This document shows, piece after piece, positions 42,610-50,957 of a stretch of 64,000 nucleotides of DNA. The position numbers and the translations under genes are program-made. The stretch is from Marivita sp051859345 (GTDB lineage: Bacteria; Pseudomonadota; Alphaproteobacteria; Rhodobacterales; Rhodobacteraceae). The notes under the pieces are model-generated. The model was not told where the DNA came from and did not search any database. It saw only the letters and a list, made by a program, of their open reading frames with translations. The stretch lies in the NCBI RefSeq assembly GCF_051859345.1, contig NZ_JBHYFV010000016.1, positions 1-64,000 of the forward strand, in the 5' to 3' direction. How positions within the stretch are numbered: the first letter of the stretch is position 1; the number at the start of each line of letters is the position of its first letter.

Positions 42610-43641
42610 ATGCACCGCCTGTTTGTTGTCTTGTTGCTGCTTGTCAGCCCGGTGATGTCCGTGGCGCAGGATATGCGTTTGGCCAAGATTATCGAAGTGC
42701 AATCGGCGGATGGTGCGGTGACGCGGCAGTTTTTCGGGCATGTCGTCGCGAAAGAGACGGTTGATCTCGCGTTTCAGGTGGGTGGTCAGATCATCCAGAT
42801 CCCGCTGATCGAAGGTGAACGTATTCTTGAGGGGACGACGGTTGCGCAACTGGATCTGGAACCTTTCGAACTGGCGCTGGATCGGGCGCGGGTGCAAGAG
42901 GATCAGGCCCAACGCACGGTCGAGCGGTTGCAAAAGCTTCAGGGCAGCACCGTGAGCCAGGTGACCGTCGATGATGCGGAAACGTCGCTGCAACTTGCCG
43001 CGATCGCGGTGCGCAATGCCGAACGGGAACTCAAGAACGCCACGCTGCATGCACCGTTCGATGCGCTGGTGGCATCGCGGAACGTCGCGAATTTTGCAAC
43101 CATCAGCGCGGGAACGCCGGTTGCACGGCTGCATGACATGTCCGATCTGAGGATTGAAATCGAAGTGCCGGAAGTCCTGTTTCAGCGCGCCGGTCGGGAT
43201 CCGAGCATGGAACTTTCGGCGCAGTTTCCAACCATCGACAAGCGATACCCGGTGACCCCGCGCGAATTCAATGCCGAGACGTCGCAGGTTGGGCAGACCT
43301 ATCAGATCACGTTGGGAATGACGCCTCCAGAGGACCAGACAATCCTGCCGGGGTCGTCCGTCACGGTCTATGCGACGCTGAATGGCGGGACGTCGGACAT
43401 CATCATCCCGGCGTCGGCAGTGAACACCAGCAATGACGGCAGCCCCAACGTGATGGTGTTCACACCCACCGGCGCGGATGAAGGCACTGTCGCCCGCCGC
43501 CCGGTGACGGTCGAGCCGACCATTCGCGGCAATGTGCGCGTGACCGAAGGCCTTGAACCGGGGGAAGAAATCGTCGCCAGCGGGGCCAGCCAACTGAATG
43601 ACGGGGACCGCGTAAAGCGGTTCGCCGGGTTCACGAACTGA
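42610..43641 (+). CDS. RND efflux periplasmic adaptor (membrane fusion protein)
   Basis: A 343-residue HlyD/AcrA-type adaptor. The signal peptide MHRLFVVLLLLVSPVMSVAQ has no lipobox. A short coiled hairpin (about 85-140) is flanked by lipoyl halves (VAKETVDLAFQVGGQI, then NATLHAPFDALVASRNV), followed by beta-barrel and membrane-proximal domains ending VTEGLEPGEEIVASGASQL. It starts a two-gene set with the RND pump 10 bp downstream. No outer-membrane channel gene is nearby, so a TolC encoded elsewhere is presumably used. Confidence 0.88.
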   Translation: MHRLFVVLLLLVSPVMSVAQDMRLAKIIEVQSADGAVTRQFFGHVVAKETVDLAFQVGGQIIQIPLIEGERILEGTTVAQLDLEPFELALDRARVQEDQAQRTVERLQKLQGSTVSQVTVDDAETSLQLAAIAVRNAERELKNATLHAPFDALVASRNVANFATISAGTPVARLHDMSDLRIEIEVPEVLFQRAGRDPSMELSAQFPTIDKRYPVTPREFNAETSQVGQTYQITLGMTPPEDQTILPGSSVTVYATLNGGTSDIIIPASAVNTSNDGSPNVMVFTPTGADEGTVARRPVTVEPTIRGNVRVTEGLEPGEEIVASGASQLNDGDRVKRFAGFTN

Positions 43642-43651
43642 GCGTTGCAGC

Positions 43652-46600
43652 ATGAATATCGCAAAAGCGTCCATCGACCGCCCGATCATCACATGGCTTA
43701 TCATTCTCGGCGCGCTTCTGGGTGGCATCTGGGGGTTCTTTGCTCTTGGGCGGCTGGAAGACCCGGCCTTCACGATCAAGACCGCCGTGGTGGTGACGGA
43801 ATATCCCGGTGCCGATGCCCAGCAGGTTGCGCGGGAAGTGTCCGAACCTCTTGAATCCGAGATTCAGAAGATGTCCGAGGTCAAGGAAGTCCGGTCGGTG
43901 AACCAGCCGGGACTGTCGCGTATCACAGTGGACATGAAGGACCAGTTTGATGGCAATGAATTGCCGCAAATCTGGACCAAGCTGCGCAACCGGGTCAATG
44001 CCGCGCGCCTTCCCGACGGCGTGGGGCGACCGTTTGTGAATGACGGGTTTGGCGATGTCTACGGCATCTACTACGCCGTGACTGCGCCGGGGTTTTCGGA
44101 TGCCGAGATTTACAATCTCGCGACATTCCTGCGCCGGGAATTGCTGACGGTCAACGGTGTGGCCGATGTGAGCCTGTCCGGCGTGCCCAGCGAGGTCATT
44201 TATGTAGAGCCGAACCTTGTCTTGAGCACAAACCTCAACATTCCGCCCGCCGCCATTCAGGGCGCGTTGGCAACCGCCAATTCGGTTGTGGATGGCGGGT
44301 CGATCCAGAGCGAGGATGGACGCACGCTTATCCAGGGGCCAGACGGCTATGACACGGTGCAAGAGATCGCCGGCCTGACCGTCGGGGTTGGTGGCGAAAT
44401 CCTGAACCTGTTCGATTTTGCGGACGTGCGCCGCGCGCGGGAAGACACCCCTGACCTGATCATCCGGCATAACAGGGTCGAGGCGTTTACGCTTGGGATC
44501 GCCGGGATCGGATCCGAGAACATCGTCGATGTCGGCAAGCGAGCTGATGCGAAACTGGCCGAGTTGTCGTCGCAAATCCCGTTGGGTGTCGACTTGCAGC
44601 CGATCTACCAGCAGCATGTCGTGGTCGAGGAAGCCTCGAACGCGTTCCTGATCAACCTTGCAATGTCGGTGTCCATCGTGGTGATTGTTCTGGCCTTGTT
44701 CATGGGCTGGCGCGCGGCCGTCGTCGTTGGTGTGACGTTGCTCTTGACCGTGGTTGGCACGCTGTTCTTCATGGCGATCTTTTCCATCGAGATGGAGCGG
44801 ATTTCCCTTGGTGCGTTGATCATCGCGATGGGGATGCTGGTGGACAATGCCATCGTGGTGGCCGAAGGCATGCAGATCGCCATGCGGCGCGGCAAGGACA
44901 GTCGCGCGGCAGCGGATGAGGCGGCGAGCAAGACGCAAATCCCGCTGCTGGGGGCCACGGTGATCGGCATCATGGCCTTTGCCGGGATCGGGCTTAGCCC
45001 GGATGCAACCGGCGAATTCCTGTTCTCGCTGTTTGCCGTGATCGGGATTTCGCTCTTGCTGTCCTGGATTCTGGCACTGACTGCGACACCGCTGTTCGGG
45101 CACTATTTCTTCAGGCAGGGGTCGGGCAACGAAGATGACGCGTATGGCGGGCTGCTGTTCCGGATGTACGGGTCTGTCCTGCGCGGAGCCTTGCGCGCGT
45201 GGTGGGCGGTGATCATCGGTCTGATCGGCATCACCGTGGTGTGTTTCATGCTGTTCGGGCAGATCAAGCAGCAGTTCTTCCCGGACAGCAACACGCCGCT
45301 TTTCTTCGTGCATTACAAGCTTGAACAGGGCGCTTCGATCGAACAAACCTCGCGCGATCTGACGATGTTCGAAGACTGGCTGGCCGAACAGGAGGACGTT
45401 GTCTCCTCGACCGCCTTTATCGGGCGCGGCGCGGATCGGTTCATGCTGACCTACCAGGCCGAAGACCCGAACCCGAGTTATGGCCACATCATCGTGCGTA
45501 CCAACACCATCGACGAAATCGCGCCTCTGATTGCCGAACTGGAGGACTTCGCGGCGCAAAACCTGCCAGAGGGGGAATTCCGCGCCAAACGTCTGGCCTT
45601 TGGTCCGGGGGGTGGTGATCCGATCCAGGCGCGGTTCTCTGGCCCCGATCCGGACGTGCTGCGTGATCTGGCGGATGAGGCGATGGAACGCTTTACCGAG
45701 GCGTCCGAAAACATCGTGGCCCCGCGAATTGACTGGCGTGAACAGGAACTGGTGCTGAAGCCGGTCTATGCCACGGATCGGGCGCAAGAGGCCGGGATCA
45801 CCCGCGATGACATCACGTCGATCCTGCGCTTTGCGACCACGGGAATTGATGCCGGGGTTTACCGTGAAGGCGACCGGCAGATCCCGATTGTCCTGCGCGC
45901 TGATCCGCGTGACGAACTGGCCCTGACCGATCACGTTGTCTATTCGCAAAACGCCCAAAGCTTTGTGCCGATCGAACAGGTCACGGACGGTCTTACCTTC
46001 GAGGCGCAGAACACGCTTTTGATGCGGCGCGACCGATTGCTGACGATCACGGTCGGGGCGGATGTTGTCAAAGGAATGACAGCGGCTCAGGTGCAGACCG
46101 AGGTGACGGACGCCATCGAGTCGATGGAGTTGCCGCCGGGCTACAAGATGGAATGGGGTGGGGAGCTTGAATCCTCATCACAGGCCCAGGAAAGTCTTGG
46201 TCGGCAATTGCCGATGAGCCTGATCATCATGGTGGTGATCTCGGTCCTGTTGTTCAACGCGCTGCGGCAGCCGTTGATCATCTGGCTTCTGGTGCCGATG
46301 TCGGTCAACGGGGTGAGCCTTGCGCTTTTGGGCACCGGGTTCCCGTTCACGTTCACCGCGCTTCTGGGTCTGCTGTCGCTGTCAGGGATGTTGATCAAGA
46401 ACGGCATCGTCCTGGTCGAAGAGATCGACCTCGTGCGCGCGGAAAAGCCCGAACAAACGCTGAAGGAGTCGATTGTCGAGGCATCCACCTCGCGTCTTCG
46501 CCCTGTTGTCCTGGCGGCGGCGACCACCATTCTGGGCATGACGCCGCTGATCTGGGATGCGTTCTTCAGGTCGATGGCGGTGACGATCATGGGCGGTTTG

Positions 46601-46696
46601 GCCTTTGCGTCGATCCTGACTTTGGTTGCAGCACCAGTGTTTTATTATGCATTCTTCATGCGCAGCGCGAAGAAAGCTGAGGCGGCGATGGCGTGA
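43652..46696 (+). CDS. RND-family efflux transporter permease
   Basis: A 1014-residue pump with the full RND plan: helix 1 at about 13-33, a large periplasmic loop, helices 2-6 from about 330 (including GALIIAMGMLVDNAIVVAEG with the proton-relay Asp), a second loop, and helices 8-12 ending FYYAFFMRSAKKAEAAMA. LEDPAFTIKTAVVVTEYPGA is typical of the smaller HAE/CusA-like branch with one permease gene. Substrate is unknown. The 160-bp region before the adaptor gene presumably holds the promoter; no regulator gene is adjacent. Confidence 0.9.
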   Translation: MNIAKASIDRPIITWLIILGALLGGIWGFFALGRLEDPAFTIKTAVVVTEYPGADAQQVAREVSEPLESEIQKMSEVKEVRSVNQPGLSRITVDMKDQFDGNELPQIWTKLRNRVNAARLPDGVGRPFVNDGFGDVYGIYYAVTAPGFSDAEIYNLATFLRRELLTVNGVADVSLSGVPSEVIYVEPNLVLSTNLNIPPAAIQGALATANSVVDGGSIQSEDGRTLIQGPDGYDTVQEIAGLTVGVGGEILNLFDFADVRRAREDTPDLIIRHNRVEAFTLGIAGIGSENIVDVGKRADAKLAELSSQIPLGVDLQPIYQQHVVVEEASNAFLINLAMSVSIVVIVLALFMGWRAAVVVGVTLLLTVVGTLFFMAIFSIEMERISLGALIIAMGMLVDNAIVVAEGMQIAMRRGKDSRAAADEAASKTQIPLLGATVIGIMAFAGIGLSPDATGEFLFSLFAVIGISLLLSWILALTATPLFGHYFFRQGSGNEDDAYGGLLFRMYGSVLRGALRAWWAVIIGLIGITVVCFMLFGQIKQQFFPDSNTPLFFVHYKLEQGASIEQTSRDLTMFEDWLAEQEDVVSSTAFIGRGADRFMLTYQAEDPNPSYGHIIVRTNTIDEIAPLIAELEDFAAQNLPEGEFRAKRLAFGPGGGDPIQARFSGPDPDVLRDLADEAMERFTEASENIVAPRIDWREQELVLKPVYATDRAQEAGITRDDITSILRFATTGIDAGVYREGDRQIPIVLRADPRDELALTDHVVYSQNAQSFVPIEQVTDGLTFEAQNTLLMRRDRLLTITVGADVVKGMTAAQVQTEVTDAIESMELPPGYKMEWGGELESSSQAQESLGRQLPMSLIIMVVISVLLFNALRQPLIIWLLVPMSVNGVSLALLGTGFPFTFTALLGLLSLSGMLIKNGIVLVEEIDLVRAEKPEQTLKESIVEASTSRLRPVVLAAATTILGMTPLIWDAFFRSMAVTIMGGLAFASILTLVAAPVFYYAFFMRSAKKAEAAMA

Positions 46697-46715
46697 GCGG
46701 GGCTGTGAGGCTTGT

Positions 46716-46731
46716 ATTCATCATGATAAAT
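46716..46731. promoter_or_regulatory. Palindrome ATTCATCATGATAAAT, candidate GntR/FadR operator (site 1)
   Basis: A 16-bp near-perfect palindrome lies 55 bp before the GntR-family start codon. It matches the perfect copy at 48295-48310 at all but one position. Shared copies in front of the regulator and of the DUF1028/Dpp genes indicate one regulon with autoregulation. Confidence 0.65.
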
Positions 46732-46786
46732 TGGTTGCATGGCGCGGCTGTCCGAACGGGGGCAGCCGTCAACCTTAAAGGTCGCC

Positions 46787-47557
46787 ATGACACCGGGCTC
46801 CAAGACTGATCTCTCAGAACGTCCGCGACGCCGGTCCCGACCGGTGCGGGTGGCCGAGGCGATCAAGGATTGGGTGGTCGAGCAGGGGCTGATGCCGGGC
46901 GACCGGCTTCCCGGTGAGTCCGAGCTGATCGACCGCTTCCAGATGTCCAAGGGCACGATCCGCGAGGCGATGCGCATCCTTCAGGCGCAAGGGCTGGTCG
47001 AGACCAAGACCGGGCCGGGCGGGGGCAGTTTCGTCGGTGAGGTGTCGCGCGACCGGGCGCATGCGTTGCTGGCGAATTACTTCTATTTCCAGAACGTCAC
47101 CATCGCCGACATCTACGCGGTGCGTCTGTCGCTGGAACCCGAGATGGCGGCCTCCTTGGCGGGCAAGCTGACCGAGGCGCAGCTGGCCGAGTTGGAAGAG
47201 ATCATGCGGAACTACGCCGCCCCAGCCAAGGATGCGCGAGAGGAGCGGTTGCAGCATGTCGCGTCATTGCGGTTTCACGCGCGGTTGTCGGATTTCGGGG
47301 AAAACGCGCTCTTGAGTTTCTTCATCAGCTTCATGGCACAGATCCTGACCGACCTGACGGTCTACAAACGGTTGTATGCCACGCCGAACCACGATCTTTG
47401 GAAACGCGGGCGCGATCACCAGCTGGACCTGATTGCCGCGCTTCGGTCGGGTGATGCCGAGGCGGCCCGGCGCGTGATGGCAAGCCATATGGAGATGGCG
47501 CGCGACCTGATGGAAGATCAGGAAGCCGAGGTCATGAAACGCTTCATTGCGGAGTGA
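46787..47557 (+). CDS. GntR-family transcriptional regulator, FadR/FCD type
   Basis: A 256-residue regulator. Start ATG 46787 has AAAGG 5 bases upstream; ATG 46739, 16 codons earlier, has none and would lie only 7 bp from the operator. The winged helix-turn-helix is at about 18-85 (RVAEAIKDWVVEQGLMPGDRL, FQMSKGTIREAMRIL), with an FCD ligand domain at about 98-245. It ends 14 bp inside the convergent DUF1028 gene. Identical palindromes upstream of it and of the DUF1028/Dpp intergenic region mark its probable targets. Confidence 0.88.
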   Translation: MTPGSKTDLSERPRRRSRPVRVAEAIKDWVVEQGLMPGDRLPGESELIDRFQMSKGTIREAMRILQAQGLVETKTGPGGGSFVGEVSRDRAHALLANYFYFQNVTIADIYAVRLSLEPEMAASLAGKLTEAQLAELEEIMRNYAAPAKDAREERLQHVASLRFHARLSDFGENALLSFFISFMAQILTDLTVYKRLYATPNHDLWKRGRDHQLDLIAALRSGDAEAARRVMASHMEMARDLMEDQEAEVMKRFIAE

Positions 47558-48239
47558 CCGGGTCTTTGGTTGCCGAGAACGGCGCGCTGCGCTGCGGATC
47601 GTCGAGCGTCGGCACATGGCGCACCCAGTCGCCGTAAAGCCCCGATGTGGCGCGGCTGTGCAGGGCGCGCAGATCGGTGAGCGGCGTTTCGGAATAATCT
47701 ACACGCAGGGTCATCGGCGGCTGTGCGCGGCTGACCACCAGCAGCGCGGCGGACAGAAGCCCCCGGCTGTCACCCCCGGCGCGCGAGGCAGCGTCGAGCG
47801 CGTCGAGAAGGCGGGTGTCCAGTGATCCAGTGGCGGTGAGAAACCCATCGAGACAGGCATCCAGAACATCGGTCGAGGCCAGCAGGTTGCCGGTAACAAC
47901 GACATGATCGGCCGTTCGGACGTCGGCAACGGCGATGCTGTTGGCCCCGGTGAAGTGGCCAGTGTTGCCCAGAGGATCAAGCGCCGCCAGTTGCCGTTCC
48001 GCGCGACCGCTATCGGCCTTGGTGATCTGATCGACGGCGTCCGCTGCCGGGGTGCCGCCCCGCATCAGGTCCAGAACATCGCTGCCCCACATCGTGCTGG
48101 GCAAAGACCCCTGCGACGCCGACAGCCCCGATTCGGCTTCTCCGCGCAGAACCCAGCCCCCGACACAGAGGCTTCCCGTGGTGGCCGCGCCGCCATAAGC
48201 GCCCGTTTTTTCATCGAAAGCCAGAATTGAAATGGTCAT
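47544..48239 (-). CDS. DUF1028 family protein (predicted Ntn-hydrolase)
   Basis: A 231-residue DUF1028 protein. ATG 48239 (MTISILAFDEKTGAYG) is the family's normal start; an in-frame ATG 12 codons upstream would run into operator site 2. The family has a predicted N-terminal-nucleophile hydrolase fold and is often encoded beside peptide transporters, suggesting peptide or amide cleavage; activity is not established. It is divergent from the Dpp-type operon, with two operator copies between them, and convergent with the GntR gene. Confidence 0.83.
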   Translation of the reverse strand: MTISILAFDEKTGAYGGAATTGSLCVGGWVLRGEAESGLSASQGSLPSTMWGSDVLDLMRGGTPAADAVDQITKADSGRAERQLAALDPLGNTGHFTGANSIAVADVRTADHVVVTGNLLASTDVLDACLDGFLTATGSLDTRLLDALDAASRAGGDSRGLLSAALLVVSRAQPPMTLRVDYSETPLTDLRALHSRATSGLYGDWVRHVPTLDDPQRSAPFSATKDPVTPQ

Positions 48240-48266
48240 TGATGGCCCCGTTTTCCTTGGACTTGA

Positions 48267-48282
48267 ATTTATCATGAAAATT
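48267..48282. promoter_or_regulatory. Palindrome ATTTATCATGAAAATT, candidate GntR/FadR operator (site 2)
   Basis: This is the same operator type with two mismatches in one arm. Its centre lies 28 bp from that of site 3, in the DUF1028/Dpp divergent region. Confidence 0.55.
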
Positions 48283-48294
48283 TGGCCTGATGCA

Positions 48295-48310
48295 ATTTAT
48301 CATGATAAAT
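48295..48310. promoter_or_regulatory. Perfect palindrome ATTTATCATGATAAAT, candidate GntR/FadR operator (site 3)
   Basis: A perfect 16-bp palindrome 32 bp upstream of the Dpp-type binding-protein start codon, near where the promoter or transcript start should be. Binding here would repress the transporter, and with site 2 possibly also the divergent DUF1028 gene. Confidence 0.7.
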
Positions 48311-48342
48311 AAAATCTGATATCTCAGGAGAGGAAGTCACCC

Positions 48343-49920
48343 ATGTCGCTTTTCCATGTCACCCGCCGCAGCCTGTTGGCCGCTGGCACAGCTTTGGCGC
48401 TGACGCTTGGGGCGGTTGCGCCTGTCGCCGCGCAAACCCCGCCCGGCGTTCTGATTGTCGGCCAGATCGCAGAACCGAAGGCGCTTGATCCCGCGGCCGT
48501 CACCGCCGTGAACGACTTCCGCATCCTGATGAATGTCTATGACGGGTTGGTGCGCTACAGGGACGGCACGCTTGAGGTCGAACCGGCGCTGGCGTCGGAT
48601 TGGGAGATCAGCGAGGACGGCACGGTCTATACCTTCACCCTGCGCGACGGCGTGAGCTTTCACGATGGCAGCCCGTTCAACGCCGAGGCGGTGAAGTTCA
48701 ATTTCGACCGGATGCTGAACGAGGATCACCCCTATCACGACACCGGCCCGTTCCCGCTGGCGTTCTTCTTTTCCGCCGTGGAAAACGTCGAAGTTGTGGA
48801 TGATCTGACCGTCCGGTTCACATTGAACGGACCCTATGCGCCGTTCCTGTCGAACCTCGCCTATCCCACGGGGCTGATCGTGTCGCCCGCTGCCGTCGAA
48901 GAGCATGGCGCGGATTTCGGGCGCAACCCGTCGGGCACCGGCGCGTTCACCTTTGTCGAATGGCGCTCGAACGAGGCGGTTGTGATCGAGGCCAACCCCG
49001 ATTACTGGGACGGCGCACCCGAGTTGGAAGCGGTCGTGTTCCGCCCGATCACCGATGCCAACACCCGCACCGCCGAAATGCTGGCGGGCGGGATCGACCT
49101 GATGGTCGAGGTTCCCCCGGTGGCGCTGTCGGAATTCCAGGGCGATGCCTATAACGTGCATGAACAAGCCGGACCGCATGTCTGGTTCCTGATCCTGAAC
49201 ACCAGGGAAGGCCCGTTTGCGGATGTCCGCGTGCGTCAGGCGGCGAACTATGCGGTCAACAAGGCGGCGCTGGTCGAGGAGGTTCTTGAAGGCACCGCCG
49301 AGGTGGCTGCCGGTCCGACACCGCCGGCCTTTGCCTGGGCCTATAACGAGGAACTGGAGCCCTATCCGTATGACCCTGACCGCGCGCGCGAGCTGATCGC
49401 CGAGGCCGGGGCAGAGGGGGCGGAACTGACCTTCTTTGTCACCGAAGGGGGATCGGGGATGCTGGACCCTGTCGCGATGGGCACGGCCATTCAGGCCGAT
49501 CTCGAAGCGGTGGGCTTTGACGTGAGCATCGAAACCTATGAGTGGAACACCTTCCTTGGCGAAGTGAACCCCGGTCTTGAGGGCAAGGCGGACATGGCGG
49601 AAATGGCGTGGATGACCAACGATCCCGACACGCTGCCTTTCCTTGCGCTGCGCACCGAGGCCTGGCCGGATGCAGGTGGCTTCAATTCGGGCTATTATTC
49701 CAACGAGGAGGTCGACGAACTGCTCGAGGCGGCGCGGGTCGCCACCGATCAGGATGAACGCGCGCGGCTTTACAAGGAGATGCAGACCATCGTGCAGGAA
49801 GACGCGCCCTGGGTGTTTGTCGCCAACTGGAAGCAGAACGCGGTGACGAACGAGGCGGTCGAGAACTTCTCGCTTCAGCCGTCATTCTTCCTGCTTCTGG
49901 ATGATGTTGTGAAGAACTGA
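48343..49920 (+). CDS. Dpp/Opp-type ABC transporter substrate-binding protein (family 5)
   Basis: A 525-residue periplasmic binding protein. The signal peptide ends near VAAQT. LKDGVSFHDGSPFNAEAVKFN-like text appears here as LRDGVSFHDGSPFNAEAVKF, the family-5 signature, with NTREGPFADVRVRQAANYAV further on. AGGAGAGG precedes the ATG. It heads an operon with DppB, a DppC-DppD fusion and DppF. Short peptides or similar solutes are expected, consistent with the DUF1028 neighbour. Tandem hairpins and repeat copy 3 follow it. Confidence 0.89.
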   Translation: MSLFHVTRRSLLAAGTALALTLGAVAPVAAQTPPGVLIVGQIAEPKALDPAAVTAVNDFRILMNVYDGLVRYRDGTLEVEPALASDWEISEDGTVYTFTLRDGVSFHDGSPFNAEAVKFNFDRMLNEDHPYHDTGPFPLAFFFSAVENVEVVDDLTVRFTLNGPYAPFLSNLAYPTGLIVSPAAVEEHGADFGRNPSGTGAFTFVEWRSNEAVVIEANPDYWDGAPELEAVVFRPITDANTRTAEMLAGGIDLMVEVPPVALSEFQGDAYNVHEQAGPHVWFLILNTREGPFADVRVRQAANYAVNKAALVEEVLEGTAEVAAGPTPPAFAWAYNEELEPYPYDPDRARELIAEAGAEGAELTFFVTEGGSGMLDPVAMGTAIQADLEAVGFDVSIETYEWNTFLGEVNPGLEGKADMAEMAWMTNDPDTLPFLALRTEAWPDAGGFNSGYYSNEEVDELLEAARVATDQDERARLYKEMQTIVQEDAPWVFVANWKQNAVTNEAVENFSLQPSFFLLLDDVVKN

Positions 49921-49923
49921 GTT

Positions 49924-50000
49924 TCGGGCGGGCGTGGCCCGCCCGACCAAGTGGGGGGCCAGCCCCCCACACCCCCCGGAGTTTATCTGGCAAGATGAAG
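49924..50000 (+). repeat. Intergenic GGAGTTTAT repeat, copy 3, with two strong hairpins
   Basis: Hairpin 1 has the 10-bp stem TCGGGCGGGC/GCCCGCCCGA with a 3-nt loop (49924-49946). Hairpin 2 has the 9-bp stem GTGGGGGGC/GCCCCCCAC with a 2-nt loop (49951-49970). ACCCCCCGGAGTTTATCTGG and CAAGATGAAGG follow to about 50000. It fills the gap between the binding-protein and permease genes, so it also serves as this operon's intercistronic hairpin. Confidence 0.8.
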
Positions 50001-50009
50001 GGGTCCTTT

Positions 50010-50957
50010 GTGACAGGCTATATCCTCAAGCGTTTGGTGTCGGCGGTTCCGGTGTTGCTGGGGATCACGGTGATCGTGTTTCTTATCATGGCGATGATCC
50101 CGGGTGATCCGGCGACGGCGATTCTGGGCAGCTATGCGACCCCGGAGAATGTTGAAAAGCTCAACCGGGATCTGGGTTTGGACAAGGGGCTGGTGCAGCA
50201 GTATTTCATCTGGCTGGGCAATATGCTGACCGGGGATTTCGGCACCTCTTTCGCGCTCAACCGGCCGGTGCTGGACGAGGTGCTGGAGCGGTTCAACGCG
50301 ACGCTGATCCTTGCTGGGACTGCGTTTGTTCTGTGTTCGATCCTCGGCATCATCGCCGGGGTGATTTCGGCGGCGAACCAGTATGGATGGGGCGACAAGG
50401 CGATCACCTTTGTCGTGCTGCTGGGCATTTCAATCCCGTCGTTTTTCCTGGGCATGATGATGATTCTGTTCTTTGCGGTGAACCTGCGCTGGTTCCCGGT
50501 GTCGGGCATGTGGCCGATCTATGGGGACCGAGATCTGGGGGCGCTGCTGTCGCATCTGACCATGCCGGCGTTGGCGCTGGCGGTGGTGGCGACAGGGGTC
50601 ATCGCGCGGCTGTCTCGGTCGGCCATGCTCGAGGTGTTGCGGCAGGATTTCATCCGCACGGCGCGGGCCAAGGGGGTGCATGAGCGCGGCGTGATCTGGC
50701 GGCACGCGCTTCGGGCCGCGATGGTGTCGATCATTCCGGTTCTGGGCATCCAGGCGGGTTTCGTGCTGTCGGGTGCGGTTTATATCGAGATCGTTTTCCA
50801 GTGGCCCGGTGTGGGGCGGATGCTGGTCGATGCGATCCTGACTCGCGACATCCTTCTGGTGCAGGGGGGCGTGGTGTTCGTCGCCGCCTGTTACGTGCTG
50901 TTCAACATCCTGGTGGACGTGGCGCAGAGCCTGCTTGATCCGAGGATCAAGACATGA
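50010..50957 (+). CDS. Dpp-type ABC transporter permease (DppB family)
   Basis: A 315-residue permease. I prefer GTG 50010 (MTGYILKRLVSAVPVLLGIT), which has AAGGGG 6 bases upstream. The ATG at 49995, five codons earlier, belongs to the repeat core and has no ribosome site. The EAA-type loop (FIRTARAKGVHERGVIWRHALR) and SGAVYIEIVFQWPGVGRML are standard. It overlaps the next gene by 4 bp. Confidence 0.87.
   Translation: MTGYILKRLVSAVPVLLGITVIVFLIMAMIPGDPATAILGSYATPENVEKLNRDLGLDKGLVQQYFIWLGNMLTGDFGTSFALNRPVLDEVLERFNATLILAGTAFVLCSILGIIAGVISAANQYGWGDKAITFVVLLGISIPSFFLGMMMILFFAVNLRWFPVSGMWPIYGDRDLGALLSHLTMPALALAVVATGVIARLSRSAMLEVLRQDFIRTARAKGVHERGVIWRHALRAAMVSIIPVLGIQAGFVLSGAVYIEIVFQWPGVGRMLVDAILTRDILLVQGGVVFVAACYVLFNILVDVAQSLLDPRIKT

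Noticed and set aside
43631..45958. 775-codon minus-strand open frame opposite the RND permease
   Set aside because: It lies entirely antisense to a well-supported RND gene, and its His/Arg/Gln-rich translation looks like no protein family.
49924..49970. Intrinsic terminator after the Dpp-type binding-protein gene
   Set aside because: The stems are strong, but no T-tract follows and the next operon gene starts about 40 bp later, so a processing or stabilising hairpin fits better.
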